Positions 29,174 through 38,175 of a stretch of 64,000 nucleotides of DNA are shown here, piece by piece (position 1 is the first letter of the stretch; every line of letters begins with the position of its first letter). The position numbers were made by a program, and so were the translations under genes. Source of the stretch: Candidatus Merdisoma merdipullorum (GTDB taxonomy: Bacteria; Bacillota; Clostridia; Lachnospirales; Lachnospiraceae); contig DVLE01000001.1 of assembly GCA_018715645.1 (NCBI GenBank), positions 184,282-248,281 on the forward strand, read 5' to 3'. The notes below the pieces were generated by a model, which was not told the DNA's origin, searched no databases, and saw only the letters and a program-made list of their open reading frames with translations.

Positions 29174-29432
29174 CTCCTCCCTTCAGCCATTCGGCCACCT
29201 TATCAATATCGACAGCCCCCGTGCGCTGTAGAACGGCCCTTTCTCCGTCCAAGAGGACCACTGTAGGCAATTTATCTACCAGATACTTCTCCGCCCTCTG
29301 AGGAGTTATCCAGGCGTCCACGCGTTCAATATACTCCGGTCCAACCAGCTCCTCCAGCGGACTTATGAACTGCTTTTCATAGAATCGGCAAGGAGGACAC
29401 CAGGAAGCATGAAAAAAGAGAAGTTTTCTCAT
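29160..29432 (-). CDS. thioredoxin-like protein
   Basis: LLFFHASWCPPCRFYEKQF; KLPTVVLLDGERAVLQRTGAV. Confidence 0.88.
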   Translation of the reverse strand: MRKLLFFHASWCPPCRFYEKQFISPLEELVGPEYIERVDAWITPQRAEKYLVDKLPTVVLLDGERAVLQRTGAVDIDKVAEWLKGGDAFD

Positions 29433-29758
29433 AAGCAGCCCGCCTCCTCGAAGGCCTTCTGGAGCTTCGGGAACTGGAGCGCAATCCAGTCAACCATGGT
29501 TTCCTCATGCCCGGCATCCGGATGCTCCCAGCTGTAGGCCAGACCGATTTCAAACAGAAAGGCATGCACTATCTCATGCCGGAGCGTATGCTTTCTACGC
29601 TGCTCGTCATCAATCAGCTCCGCGTCCTCCCGCTTATTCGCTATGATAATACGCCTGACTGTGTAATCTGTGTATCCATCATTCTCCTTTAGAAGTGGAT
29701 CGGATGCAGTATTCCGGTACTCTATTGACCATTCAGATCCCAGCACATTAATTTTCAT
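29429..29758 (-). CDS. putative metallopeptidase-like phage protein
   Basis: RHEIVHAFLFE (HExxH) motif. Confidence 0.7.
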   Translation of the reverse strand: MKINVLGSEWSIEYRNTASDPLLKENDGYTDYTVRRIIIANKREDAELIDDEQRRKHTLRHEIVHAFLFEIGLAYSWEHPDAGHEETMVDWIALQFPKLQKAFEEAGCL

Positions 29759-29783
29759 GGCAATCTCCTAAAAATAAGCATAA

Positions 29784-29808
29784 GAAAAACCAGCCGTGTA
29801 GCTGGTCC
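29784..29808 (-). terminator. intrinsic terminator inside the late operon
   Basis: Minus strand ACCAGC-TACACG-GCTGGTTTTTCTT. Confidence 0.7.
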
Positions 29809-29811
29809 TTC

Positions 29812-29976
29812 TCAATTCATTTTTTTACTTATTTCCTCCAGGGTAACCGTGAGCACCCTGTCCTCCAGTCCTTTTTTATCCAGTTCAAAGATGCAGGCCT
29901 CTCCGCTGCCGAGGATTTCCACTATTCTTCCGGTTCTCCCGTCTTTGAGCCGGTACTTTTCATACAATTCAAGCAT
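29812..29976 (-). CDS. small DUF4926-like protein
   Basis: MLELYEKYRLKDGRTGRIVEILGSGEACIFELDKKGLEDRVLTVTLEEISKKMN. Confidence 0.7.
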   Translation of the reverse strand: MLELYEKYRLKDGRTGRIVEILGSGEACIFELDKKGLEDRVLTVTLEEISKKMN

Positions 29977-29989
29977 TCCCGTTCTCCTT

Positions 29990-31315
29990 TCAATCCACAT
30001 GGATCGTGGTCAGCCTCATTTCTCCATTACTTCTATCGTCTATCCATGCCGTCAATACTTTAGCCGTTTTCCCATTCGGGCCTATAATATCCATGATGAC
30101 TTCATACGTCATTCCCCAGCCACGATCTCCTTTTTCTACAGCCTCATACTCTGGCAGTTTATCGTAAATCTGCTGGATCAACTCATCCACATTCTCAGAC
30201 GTATATCCCAATGCCACTTTAAAGGCAGCCGCTTTATCCGCATCCTTTTCCGGATTTAAAGCATATTCTGTAAACTTGGATCGGGGAATAACTGCTTCTT
30301 CACTTCTTGGAAGTGTTGATACTTTCAGTATAGGCCCTGCATCTTCAGATTTCAACCTTCTTTCAATTTTTCTGACTTCTTTTCTGTTCTCAGGATGCTT
30401 TGCCACATAATCATCCAGCCAGGCATCCCAGTCATCGACAACAATCTCGAAGGTACAGCGGCACCAAGGATGAAAAGGAGGAAAATTTGTCCCCGGCTGC
30501 CGTTCGGATATTTCAAATACCTGCTTTGCCATTGCTCTGCAGATAGGACACACTTTACTGTCTCCCACCGTCGAGATCCGATAATGAGAAAAATCCTCGG
30601 TAAACGGCTGCATAGAGCTTTCTGCCATAACATAAGTCCCTTCGGTATAAATCAACCTATATGCATCCCTCCGGTTCACTCGGATGAAGCGTTTCCGTAG
30701 ATTTTGTACCAGGCGCGTATAGCTATCGCCGCGGGCAAATCCCTGTGCAATATCCTGGCTCAAATACTGAGCCAGCCTATGCGTATCATTCCAGATTCGA
30801 GTAGAAAAATTCTCTCCGTCACACCACGGGACACCTACAAACTGGCGAACAACATCAGAGCTGATGCCGTAGAAGTTCTTTCCGAATCCCAATGTTTCCA
30901 TTGCATAATTAAGCCCCTGCTGCGACAGCTTTGTAAGATACTCCGTCAACTGCTCGTCCGTATATCCTGCAATCTCCGCTTCCGTCATCAGTACAGAGTA
31001 CTGCAGCCCCTGCAGGCGATCCAAACGGTAAATGCTCTCCCGGATCGGCATCAGGTCAGCGTACTGAGGATATTTTTTCTCAAACTCATCCATTCGCTCT
31101 AGCAGAAGCGTTCTGTCCGCATCCGAAAGCGTCTGCAGCAACGCCCTATACTGGATCACATCATTTTCACCGTAATTTTTATAGTATAACGCAATCTCAC
31201 GATCCAATCGCCGGAATTCCTCAGCATAGAAGGATTCCAACCGCTTCCGAATCTTTTCCTCGTCTTTTTCAGCCGCCCGCTTCAATCGTTCCTGTCTGTC
31301 CGTCCAGTACGACAT
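29990..31315 (-). CDS. MuF-type minor head protein with C-terminal extension domain
   Basis: MuF core CPICRAMAKQVF...NFPPFHPWCRCTF; extra ~110 aa C-terminal module ending GPNGKTAKVLTAWIDDRSNGEMRLTTIHVD. Confidence 0.88.
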   Translation of the reverse strand: MSYWTDRQERLKRAAEKDEEKIRKRLESFYAEEFRRLDREIALYYKNYGENDVIQYRALLQTLSDADRTLLLERMDEFEKKYPQYADLMPIRESIYRLDRLQGLQYSVLMTEAEIAGYTDEQLTEYLTKLSQQGLNYAMETLGFGKNFYGISSDVVRQFVGVPWCDGENFSTRIWNDTHRLAQYLSQDIAQGFARGDSYTRLVQNLRKRFIRVNRRDAYRLIYTEGTYVMAESSMQPFTEDFSHYRISTVGDSKVCPICRAMAKQVFEISERQPGTNFPPFHPWCRCTFEIVVDDWDAWLDDYVAKHPENRKEVRKIERRLKSEDAGPILKVSTLPRSEEAVIPRSKFTEYALNPEKDADKAAAFKVALGYTSENVDELIQQIYDKLPEYEAVEKGDRGWGMTYEVIMDIIGPNGKTAKVLTAWIDDRSNGEMRLTTIHVD

Positions 31316-32672
31316 CCTCCGTCACCTCCACTGTTCGGTTTGTAGGAAATCCGCCTGTCAGGCTGTCATCTTCCTCTTTTTTTATCTGTTCAATCTCCTG
31401 CTGCACATTATCCACGATAGACAGCACTTTGAGCTGAGTTTCCTGGCTTACAATTCCGGACAGATTTCCGGCAATCTCGGATTCTTCCAAAATGTTTGCG
31501 GGATAATTCAGCGTAAATTGATACTTAATTCCAGTCCACGCATCTTTTTGCATACCAGACACCGGATTGCTGAATATCAGCTTATACCGCCGATTCATTC
31601 CGGAGGTAAATTTTCGCTGCTTCGTAAGAGCCAGATTGCTCATGGCCTGCAGCTTATATTTCAGCGCAATTCCAGAAGATGTTCCGAAGTTCTCATCCGA
31701 AATGTTCGCCACCATGCTGATCTGAAAAATTAGCTTTTCCAGCCGGTTGATGAGGTTTTCCTGCGTAGTGTCACCGTTCGGCTTCTGGAGAAATTCTACG
31801 ATTAACTCACCAGCATCCTCTCCCTCAAAGTTAATGATCCGGTTTTTCCTGAGTTCTTCAAGATCCTCGGACTTAAGCTTTGCTCCCAGAATCTTCAGAT
31901 AGGCATCTGCAAAATAGTCCACGTCATTGGCTTTCTCGCTGATAGCTTTGTTGTAAGCATCGATCATCGGCAACGCACTTTCATAAATCCCCATGCGCTC
32001 ATCATTTTCGACATATTCTACTGCGGGGACTCCGTCAAAACCATGTACCTTCGGTTCATCTTCCCACATATAGGTCCCCCGATTTACAAAATGCTGAACC
32101 ACCCTGCCGTCTGACCAGCTTCCCCTCTCTACATTGTCCGCATCTATGTAATGCCGGACAAAAAACAGGGGCCTTTCCAGAATGCTGTCATCATAAATCA
32201 TGAAAGCGTCCATCGGCGTAAGATAGGTAATGCCGATATTGCCCTCCTCATCCACAAAGTACATTTCATACCCGTTTCCATAGATACTGCAAATTTTAGA
32301 CAGCTCCGCATTGTTATCGTCCTGATCATTGTACTGGTCAAGGAATTCCAGATAACTGTCAACATTGTTGTCGTCGCTGGTAGTCTTTATCGGAATTCCG
32401 ATAAAAAAACCGTTCATAGTGTCCGTGATATATTTGGCAAAATTAACCGGAATTCTATTATCCGGTTTCCAGTCCGGTTTCTTCGGTAGAAGGCCGATTG
32501 CATATTTATTTTCGTAGGCGTCATGTAGACGCTGATAACGATTATTAATCTCTGTCTTATGTTTTGTCATATATTCCGCCAAAAGCTCTGGCGTCATCTC
32601 TGTTCCTGCCGCTACACGAAACATTATATCCCTCCCTTCGTAGAGTTGTATCTTATCGGCGGCTTTCTCCAT
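31269..32672 (-). CDS. portal protein (SPP1 gp6-like)
   Basis: Size, position, sequence (GIPIKTTSDDNNVDSYLEFLDQYNDQDDNNAELSKICSIYGNGYEMYFVDEEG). Confidence 0.93.
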   Translation of the reverse strand: MEKAADKIQLYEGRDIMFRVAAGTEMTPELLAEYMTKHKTEINNRYQRLHDAYENKYAIGLLPKKPDWKPDNRIPVNFAKYITDTMNGFFIGIPIKTTSDDNNVDSYLEFLDQYNDQDDNNAELSKICSIYGNGYEMYFVDEEGNIGITYLTPMDAFMIYDDSILERPLFFVRHYIDADNVERGSWSDGRVVQHFVNRGTYMWEDEPKVHGFDGVPAVEYVENDERMGIYESALPMIDAYNKAISEKANDVDYFADAYLKILGAKLKSEDLEELRKNRIINFEGEDAGELIVEFLQKPNGDTTQENLINRLEKLIFQISMVANISDENFGTSSGIALKYKLQAMSNLALTKQRKFTSGMNRRYKLIFSNPVSGMQKDAWTGIKYQFTLNYPANILEESEIAGNLSGIVSQETQLKVLSIVDNVQQEIEQIKKEEDDSLTGGFPTNRTVEVTEDVVLDGQTGTIEAGG

Positions 32673-33907
32673 TTTTCTGTACCATACCGGAGCGCAGCCA
32701 TTGCATCATCCTGAAAGGATACAGGTTCATCAAGATACAACCCCGTCTTTTCATCTTTTTTCCAGCGCCACTGCTGCAGTTCTTTGATTGTATTAACGCA
32801 GGAAGGATGAACGAATATTGTACGCGGCACAACCAGATCCTTACGGATAATGCCTTTCAGCCAGTCAATCTGTGCCGCCTGATACTTTTTCTCTGTAGTA
32901 TGTTCCTTCCGGACCGGGCGCGCCATAAATCCCGCCGTCCTCCAGGATTTTATTCGATCCGGCTCCGCACTGTCGCACCACATAAGGCGGTTTTTCGGGA
33001 TTCCCGCCTCTATTGCCAGCGGAATAATCTCTGCGGTCTCTTTTTCAAACACATAAACCTCTCGAAGCACATACAGGTTATTGTCTTTCATTGCGAGTAA
33101 AAGAATCGCATTCGCATGATTGAATCCGAAGTCCTGCCCGATAGCGCTATCGTCATAATCATCCAGATCTTGGCTAATGTCCTCAACCTTCCAATTTCGT
33201 AAAATGAGACCTCCAACTTCGCCCCACTCTCCCAGACCATATATCTGATAACCTTCTGGATCAATTTCTTTCCGCCGCTCCATGCGTGCATGATAAGCCG
33301 CGTCGATAAACCGATTGTCCAGATATGTGCTGTGATGCGTCAATACGTTCGGATCAGGCCTGTCGAAGAACATCCGCTTGATCCAGTGATTTTGGTTTAC
33401 CGGGTTAAAGGTCATCCGGATCTGGTAAAACTGTCCGGAAGGAAGTTCCCCACGGAGGCGGTCATCGATAATCTCAAAATCAGCCTGCGTAATTTCCGTA
33501 GCTTCTTCAACCCAGACATCCGTCAGCTTGCCGCGGGGAAACGTAATGGATTTCAACTTTTCCCGCTGTCGGTCATCATTAACACCGCGGAAAATAATCT
33601 GGTTCCCGTTGCTTCGGCAGGTAAGCTGAAGCGGGCTCTGTTTGATATTCCAGAATCGTTCATACTGCTCCCCAAACATACGGTATGCCGCGCCAGTCAG
33701 CTCTGCATAAGTGCTGTCCCGGTTCGTAATATCCGATTTCCGGATGCAAACCAGATTCCGGCCTTTGTCCTGCATCAGCCGAAGCAAGTAGTGCTGGGCT
33801 GTGTCCATGCTTTTTCCGGATCCGGCAGAGCCTTTCATGACAATATAGCGTAGCTTACTTTGATCTGGTTCGCGAAAAATCGAGTTCGCCTTCACCGTGA
33901 TATTCAT
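32624..33907 (-). CDS. terL: terminase large subunit
   Basis: MKGSAGSGKSMDTAQHYLLR Walker A; DVWVEEATEI; DQDFGFNH nuclease region. Confidence 0.95.
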   Translation of the reverse strand: MNITVKANSIFREPDQSKLRYIVMKGSAGSGKSMDTAQHYLLRLMQDKGRNLVCIRKSDITNRDSTYAELTGAAYRMFGEQYERFWNIKQSPLQLTCRSNGNQIIFRGVNDDRQREKLKSITFPRGKLTDVWVEEATEITQADFEIIDDRLRGELPSGQFYQIRMTFNPVNQNHWIKRMFFDRPDPNVLTHHSTYLDNRFIDAAYHARMERRKEIDPEGYQIYGLGEWGEVGGLILRNWKVEDISQDLDDYDDSAIGQDFGFNHANAILLLAMKDNNLYVLREVYVFEKETAEIIPLAIEAGIPKNRLMWCDSAEPDRIKSWRTAGFMARPVRKEHTTEKKYQAAQIDWLKGIIRKDLVVPRTIFVHPSCVNTIKELQQWRWKKDEKTGLYLDEPVSFQDDAMAALRYGTEKWRKPPIRYNSTKGGI

Positions 33908-34353
33908 CCGGCATCATCCCCACCGTAATCCACCGTGATTTTCAGCTCCATATCTGCATCTATGTCCACTTTTTCAGTGTAAAGGCCAAACCGTTTACCA
34001 AGAAGCTCTGCTGCCTTAAGCTTGTCTTTTTCGGACGGAGCTTTTTTCATTGTCCGCGCTTCACTCACTCCCTCCCCCAGTCCCTCCACAACAATTTCTT
34101 CCGCCAGACTTTTTCCGCGCATGACGGACGTTAAATATTCCATTACTTCTCTGGCATCCGCTGTCTTTTGGTTGTGAATTTCTTCCAGCCGTTCATCGAT
34201 ATACCTTTTGACATTAGCATTTGTTAGCAATCGACTCGCATTTGCTCTTGCCGTCTCATCTTTCTTCACTGACGGATAGGCCGCCCGGTAAGCCCGTGTG
34301 GCATTCAAGTCAATCAGATATTCATCTGCGAAGATTCTCTGTTTTTCTGTCAC
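33904..34353 (-). CDS. terS: terminase small subunit
   Basis: MTEKQRIFADEYLIDLNATRAYRAAYPSVK. Confidence 0.95.
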   Translation of the reverse strand: MTEKQRIFADEYLIDLNATRAYRAAYPSVKKDETARANASRLLTNANVKRYIDERLEEIHNQKTADAREVMEYLTSVMRGKSLAEEIVVEGLGEGVSEARTMKKAPSEKDKLKAAELLGKRFGLYTEKVDIDADMELKITVDYGGDDAG

Positions 34354-34387
34354 TTGAGCTCACCTCCTTGGTTTTGGGCAGAAGAAA

Positions 34388-34412
34388 AGCACCTGCAAGA
34401 GGTGCTTTCTCA
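34388..34412. terminator. terminator upstream of terS
   Basis: AAAGCACCT-CTTGC-AGGTGCTTTT on the minus strand. Confidence 0.7.
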
Positions 34413-34571
34413 AAAAATGTTATTGGGGGATAGCAGTCTTTGCGTTTCCGCCGGCACACTGCCTGGACCGATTCAGCAGCCAGGCTTTGACACCAGGCCG
34501 CCGTATCATGTTTAAGAGGAGATTTATAATAACTCACAGACACCTGCCGTCTGGGCCCCTCGCCGGGTTCC

Positions 34572-35009
34572 CTAAGTATTATTATAATTATGTATTTTAT
34601 GCATGCTATGCAACTTTAAAAAATTTTCGATTTTTCTACTCACGCTGCTCTGATCTAAATGGAGCTTCTTACCAATCTTCTGCTGTGTTTTGCTCTCCAG
34701 GTAATACATCCGGAAAATCCGGCGCGTCTGACTGTCAGGAATCGCCTCTACCCACTGCTCCGTCTCCTCACACTCTTTTTGTAACTTGAGCAGGCGATCC
34801 TCATATCTGGCGCGCAGGCGCTGCTCCTTGTCATAATCATATCCCACTACTGCCTGCGGCCGAGGAAACCCAGTAGAATAGTCAAATATAATATCATTCC
34901 CTATCAGACTGCCTCCCTCCCCCAAATGCTCCAGTTTATATTGCAGTTCCCGGATCTCCTCTTTCTGACTGCGGTACCTCTCCAACTGCTGCCTGTCCAT
35001 TATAATCAT
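34572..35009 (-). CDS. ArpU/sigma-like late transcription regulator
   Basis: C-terminal HTH (QQKIGKKLHLDQSSVSRKIENFLKLH); position before terS. Confidence 0.75.
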   Translation of the reverse strand: MIIMDRQQLERYRSQKEEIRELQYKLEHLGEGGSLIGNDIIFDYSTGFPRPQAVVGYDYDKEQRLRARYEDRLLKLQKECEETEQWVEAIPDSQTRRIFRMYYLESKTQQKIGKKLHLDQSSVSRKIENFLKLHSMHKIHNYNNT

Positions 35010-35027
35010 CCTCCCTTATGCTCTATA

Positions 35028-36050
35028 TTACGCTGCATATACATACTTGGCCCACTCAGCCTTAGCCCGCGCACCTGTCTTGGCAACATAATGCTTAAGC
35101 GTTGTTGCCGGATCTGCATGGCCCATAAGCTCCTGCAATACCTCAATCGGGCATCCGCGCTCTGCCAGACGTGTGGCAAAGGTCCGGCGAAAGACATGCA
35201 CTGTGCCAATGGTCTCCACCCCAGCCTTTTTGACTACCGCCTTTGTAATCTTTTCGATTGCTACGTTTCCAAGCCGACGTGGCTGTCCGTCATAGACACG
35301 TTCGGAAACAAACAGCGCCGGATTGTTGTCTGTTCTGGACATCAGGTATTTCCCCAGGTATCTCCGCGCCCACTGGTCCAAGTAAACGGTCCGAAATTTC
35401 CCGGTTCTGCCTTTCTCGCCCCGGAAAGTAACAGATGCGTTGAGTAAGTCCACATTGCTTCGGTCCATTGCCGCCAGCTCCCCGACACGTACGCCAGTGC
35501 TAAAGCAAAAGGCAATTATCGCCTTATCCCGGAGACTGCACTGGACTTCGCGGATTGCTATCTCCTCATCAACCGAAAAGAAGATTACTTCCACATCCTG
35601 TCCTCTGACCTTAATAGTCTTGACTGGATTTCTCGGTATATGGCCTTCGTCGTGTAACCACCCGAAGAAAGATGACAGGTTGCGCCGCTCATTCACCAGG
35701 GTATTCGGGCCTACCTGCGGCGCCCTAACGGCCAAGTAATATCGCACGTCGTCTTTTGTAATCTCCCGGTATCCTTTGCCTACCAGGGCAAATAGACGCT
35801 TGGCCGTCCGTAGATATTGGTCAAGAGTGCTGTCTTTGCATCCCTCCAGCTTTTTGCAGGCCGCAAAGCAATCAATCATGTGCAGCGTGGTGTCCAGGTC
35901 CGTCGATAGCTCTGTACATTCAAGTTCTAACCTTACCCCTCGCAGGGCTCCCCTGACAGCCCCTTCAAGCATCTGCAAACGCATTGTATCTATCAGCGGC
36001 GACATAGCCGTAACTACATCGTTTATCACATTTTCTCTTACATCCCCCAT
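35028..36050 (-). CDS. tyrosine recombinase (XerC/D-like)
   Basis: FSTGVRVGEL, HVFRRTFATRL, LMGHADPATTLKHY catalytic R/HxxR/H/Y. Confidence 0.93.
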   Translation of the reverse strand: MGDVRENVINDVVTAMSPLIDTMRLQMLEGAVRGALRGVRLELECTELSTDLDTTLHMIDCFAACKKLEGCKDSTLDQYLRTAKRLFALVGKGYREITKDDVRYYLAVRAPQVGPNTLVNERRNLSSFFGWLHDEGHIPRNPVKTIKVRGQDVEVIFFSVDEEIAIREVQCSLRDKAIIAFCFSTGVRVGELAAMDRSNVDLLNASVTFRGEKGRTGKFRTVYLDQWARRYLGKYLMSRTDNNPALFVSERVYDGQPRRLGNVAIEKITKAVVKKAGVETIGTVHVFRRTFATRLAERGCPIEVLQELMGHADPATTLKHYVAKTGARAKAEWAKYVYAA

Positions 36051-36071
36051 AACTCTCCTCCTGATATTGTT

Positions 36072-36203
36072 TTACCTTCGGAGCTTATCCCTCAGCTTTA
36101 TCAATAGCTTTTCACCTATATTTCCAATAACAATGCCTATCGCACTTCCCGCCATAATACAAATTATAATTCCAACTGCATCCATTTTTTCATTCTCCGT
36201 CAT
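36072..36203 (-). CDS. small TM protein
   Basis: Short ORF with one TM segment. Confidence 0.45.
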   Translation of the reverse strand: MTENEKMDAVGIIICIMAGSAIGIVIGNIGEKLLIKLRDKLRR

Positions 36204-36615
36204 GGTTATCGCTCCTTTCCGGTCTATACGGCTCTGGCAGGGGACGCCAGGCGAGAACATTAAACATTTCATAGCCATCGCCTTCGCAGTCATACCCTCC
36301 GTTGGCATTTCCGTCTATATATCCAATCATTATTTCACCGTATTTATCACAGGCCAATGCTTTCCCTTCTGGCAGAGCATCTTCCACCGGAATCCAGCCG
36401 TCATTATCTTCTTTGAGCTTCAACTCCTGAATCTGATCCGGGGTAAGTCCCAGACTTTTGTAAATATTACATGCCGCGACTTTTGCAGAAATTTCTTCTG
36501 GCTCAAGTCCAATATTTTCGTATGCTGCCAGACGCTGTACCAGCTCTTCCTTCTTTTCCGGCGACCAGTATCCTGCCCTAATTCCATTTACACGCTCATG
36601 CGTCATCCTATCCAT
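36190..36615 (-). CDS. DUF551-domain protein
   Basis: WIPVEDALPEGKALACDKYGEIMIGYI...FNVLAWRPLPEPY. Confidence 0.75.
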   Translation of the reverse strand: MDRMTHERVNGIRAGYWSPEKKEELVQRLAAYENIGLEPEEISAKVAACNIYKSLGLTPDQIQELKLKEDNDGWIPVEDALPEGKALACDKYGEIMIGYIDGNANGGYDCEGDGYEMFNVLAWRPLPEPYRPERSDNHDGE

Positions 36616-36844
36616 TTTTCTCCTCCTCACATGCCTTTTTGCATTCGGTACATTTTTTATATTCTTCATCCAGCCATACATCAAACAATACACACTTTGG
36701 AACAGCATGTTCCTTTGGCGCTTTTCTTCCATGTGTTCTGTCTCTGTGAGTATGGTATCCGCACACATTTTTCCCCCAAAAGTCACCACCATAAACACAC
36801 CGTTCAGAATCTGGTGAAACATCATGAATAACTGTGATTTTCAT
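36608..36844 (-). CDS. small Cys-rich protein
   Basis: ORF with C..C pairs; overlaps neighbours in operon. Confidence 0.55.
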   Translation of the reverse strand: MKITVIHDVSPDSERCVYGGDFWGKNVCGYHTHRDRTHGRKAPKEHAVPKCVLFDVWLDEEYKKCTECKKACEEEKNG

Positions 36845-37070
36845 CGTCTTTTCTCCTCCTATCGCATCGATACAGATACCCCAATACTGCCGCCAGCAAA
36901 TCCACGGCCAGCCTATAAACATCTTTCGACGCCTTATATTTTTCTACTATTGCCTCCTGCTCTTTCCGGATTTTCTCGCAAGTCTTTTCCTGCAGCGGTA
37001 TTCCCTGATACCGTTTCAAAAATTTCCAGGTATCATTCAGCAGTTGGAAGATCATTTTCAGCTCATCCAT
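36822..37070 (-). CDS. hypothetical phage protein
   Basis: Operonic ORF MDELKMIFQLLNDTWKFLKRY. Confidence 0.5.
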   Translation of the reverse strand: MDELKMIFQLLNDTWKFLKRYQGIPLQEKTCEKIRKEQEAIVEKYKASKDVYRLAVDLLAAVLGYLYRCDRRRKDDENHSYS

Positions 37071-37071
37071 G

Positions 37072-37587
37072 CTACAGCTCCCGGATCCGGATAAAGATTC
37101 CAGGCACATCCGCCCAGAACTTTTCTGTTATCTCTCTGGCTACCAGCGCATCGTCCGTCCAGAATCTTAAAGCAGTCATGCAATCTTTCAGGAGCTTCTG
37201 CAAATTGTCTGTATCAGGCTTGGTGATCCGGTACTCGCCGTCAGAATGCCGCCCCCGCGGGAAGCACCACTTTGTCACCAGCTCCACGCCTGAAGCGTAC
37301 GGGGTATCCGGAACATATTTTGCCAGGTAAGCCATTAGCTTTACCCTCGCTCTTTTCAGTTCCTCCGGCTCGTAGAATACTGGCTTACCCTTGGCCACAT
37401 GTACCTGCTTCTCCTGGTGTGTGACTGTCGGCGGTATCATCGCCATGAAGAACTCAAGTTCCCTTTTATCCTCCAGCGAACAGGCATAGCATTTATCTAC
37501 TGCTGGCATTGTACATCCCATATCCTCATCCCAGCATCCACACCCATAGCAAGGATTCACTTTTTTTCTGTATTCTTTTTCTGTCAT
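37072..37587 (-). CDS. RusA-family Holliday junction resolvase
   Basis: ITKPDTDNLQKLLKDCMTALRFWTDDALV. Confidence 0.85.
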   Translation of the reverse strand: MTEKEYRKKVNPCYGCGCWDEDMGCTMPAVDKCYACSLEDKRELEFFMAMIPPTVTHQEKQVHVAKGKPVFYEPEELKRARVKLMAYLAKYVPDTPYASGVELVTKWCFPRGRHSDGEYRITKPDTDNLQKLLKDCMTALRFWTDDALVAREITEKFWADVPGIFIRIREL

Positions 37588-37811
37588 TTACCGTACTCCA
37601 CTCCTTTCCACGTTCCCGTTTCCGAATCGTACTGAATCACTTTCCGATACCTGGCCATATCAAAAATTTTTTGAAGGACATTCGGCTGATTTGCTATCCA
37701 ACGCGCTGCCTCACTGTCATTGATGTCAAATTCTTTTTCTGTTCCAGCATGTGCAAGCGGAGGCATATTTTTCACACAATCCAAAAAATCATAGTTTATT
37801 TTATTCCCCAT
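37584..37811 (-). CDS. hypothetical phage protein
   Basis: Operonic ORF MGNKINYDFLDCVKNMPPL. Confidence 0.55.
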   Translation of the reverse strand: MGNKINYDFLDCVKNMPPLAHAGTEKEFDINDSEAARWIANQPNVLQKIFDMARYRKVIQYDSETGTWKGVEYGK

Positions 37812-37918
37812 TTTTTTCCTCCTTGATTTTTTCCTTCCCTCTATGTCACCGGGGAGGGGGAAGGGACAGGGCGGGCTGAGCGGTAGCCCGTCCTTTCCTA
37901 CCCCCGTGACCACGCGAC

Positions 37919-38175
37919 TGCGGGGAAAAATAATGTACGTAGTACTACAGTCTTCCCCGCAACACGGGGATGACTTAAATTCAGTGTTCCCCGCACTCTG
38001 CGGCCTACTGCGGGGAAGTCTGTTTTTCAGTGTTCCCCGCAAAAAATCCACGCTGCGGGGAAGTCTTAAATTATGTCTTCCCCTTCAGATTACTCACTGC
38101 GGGGTTTCCTTATTTTATGTCTTCCCCGCACTCTCCCGGTTTTGCGGGGATGTCTTATTTTTAGTCCTCCCCGCA
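37919..38175. repeat. array of six CCCCGCA/TGCGGGG hairpins
   Basis: Repeating TGCGGGGAAGTCT-n-GTsTTCCCCGCA units, ~45 bp period, intergenic after the primase/helicase. Confidence 0.85.

Noticed and set aside
35028-36050. Second integrated element boundary
   Set aside because: The tyrosine recombinase suggested a nested element, but no flanking direct repeats or gene-module disruption were seen
37919-38175. CRISPR array
   Set aside because: Units resemble type I-E repeats in part, but there are no ~32-nt unique spacers, repeats vary, linkers are 8-13 bp, and no cas genes are present; treated as a hairpin array instead
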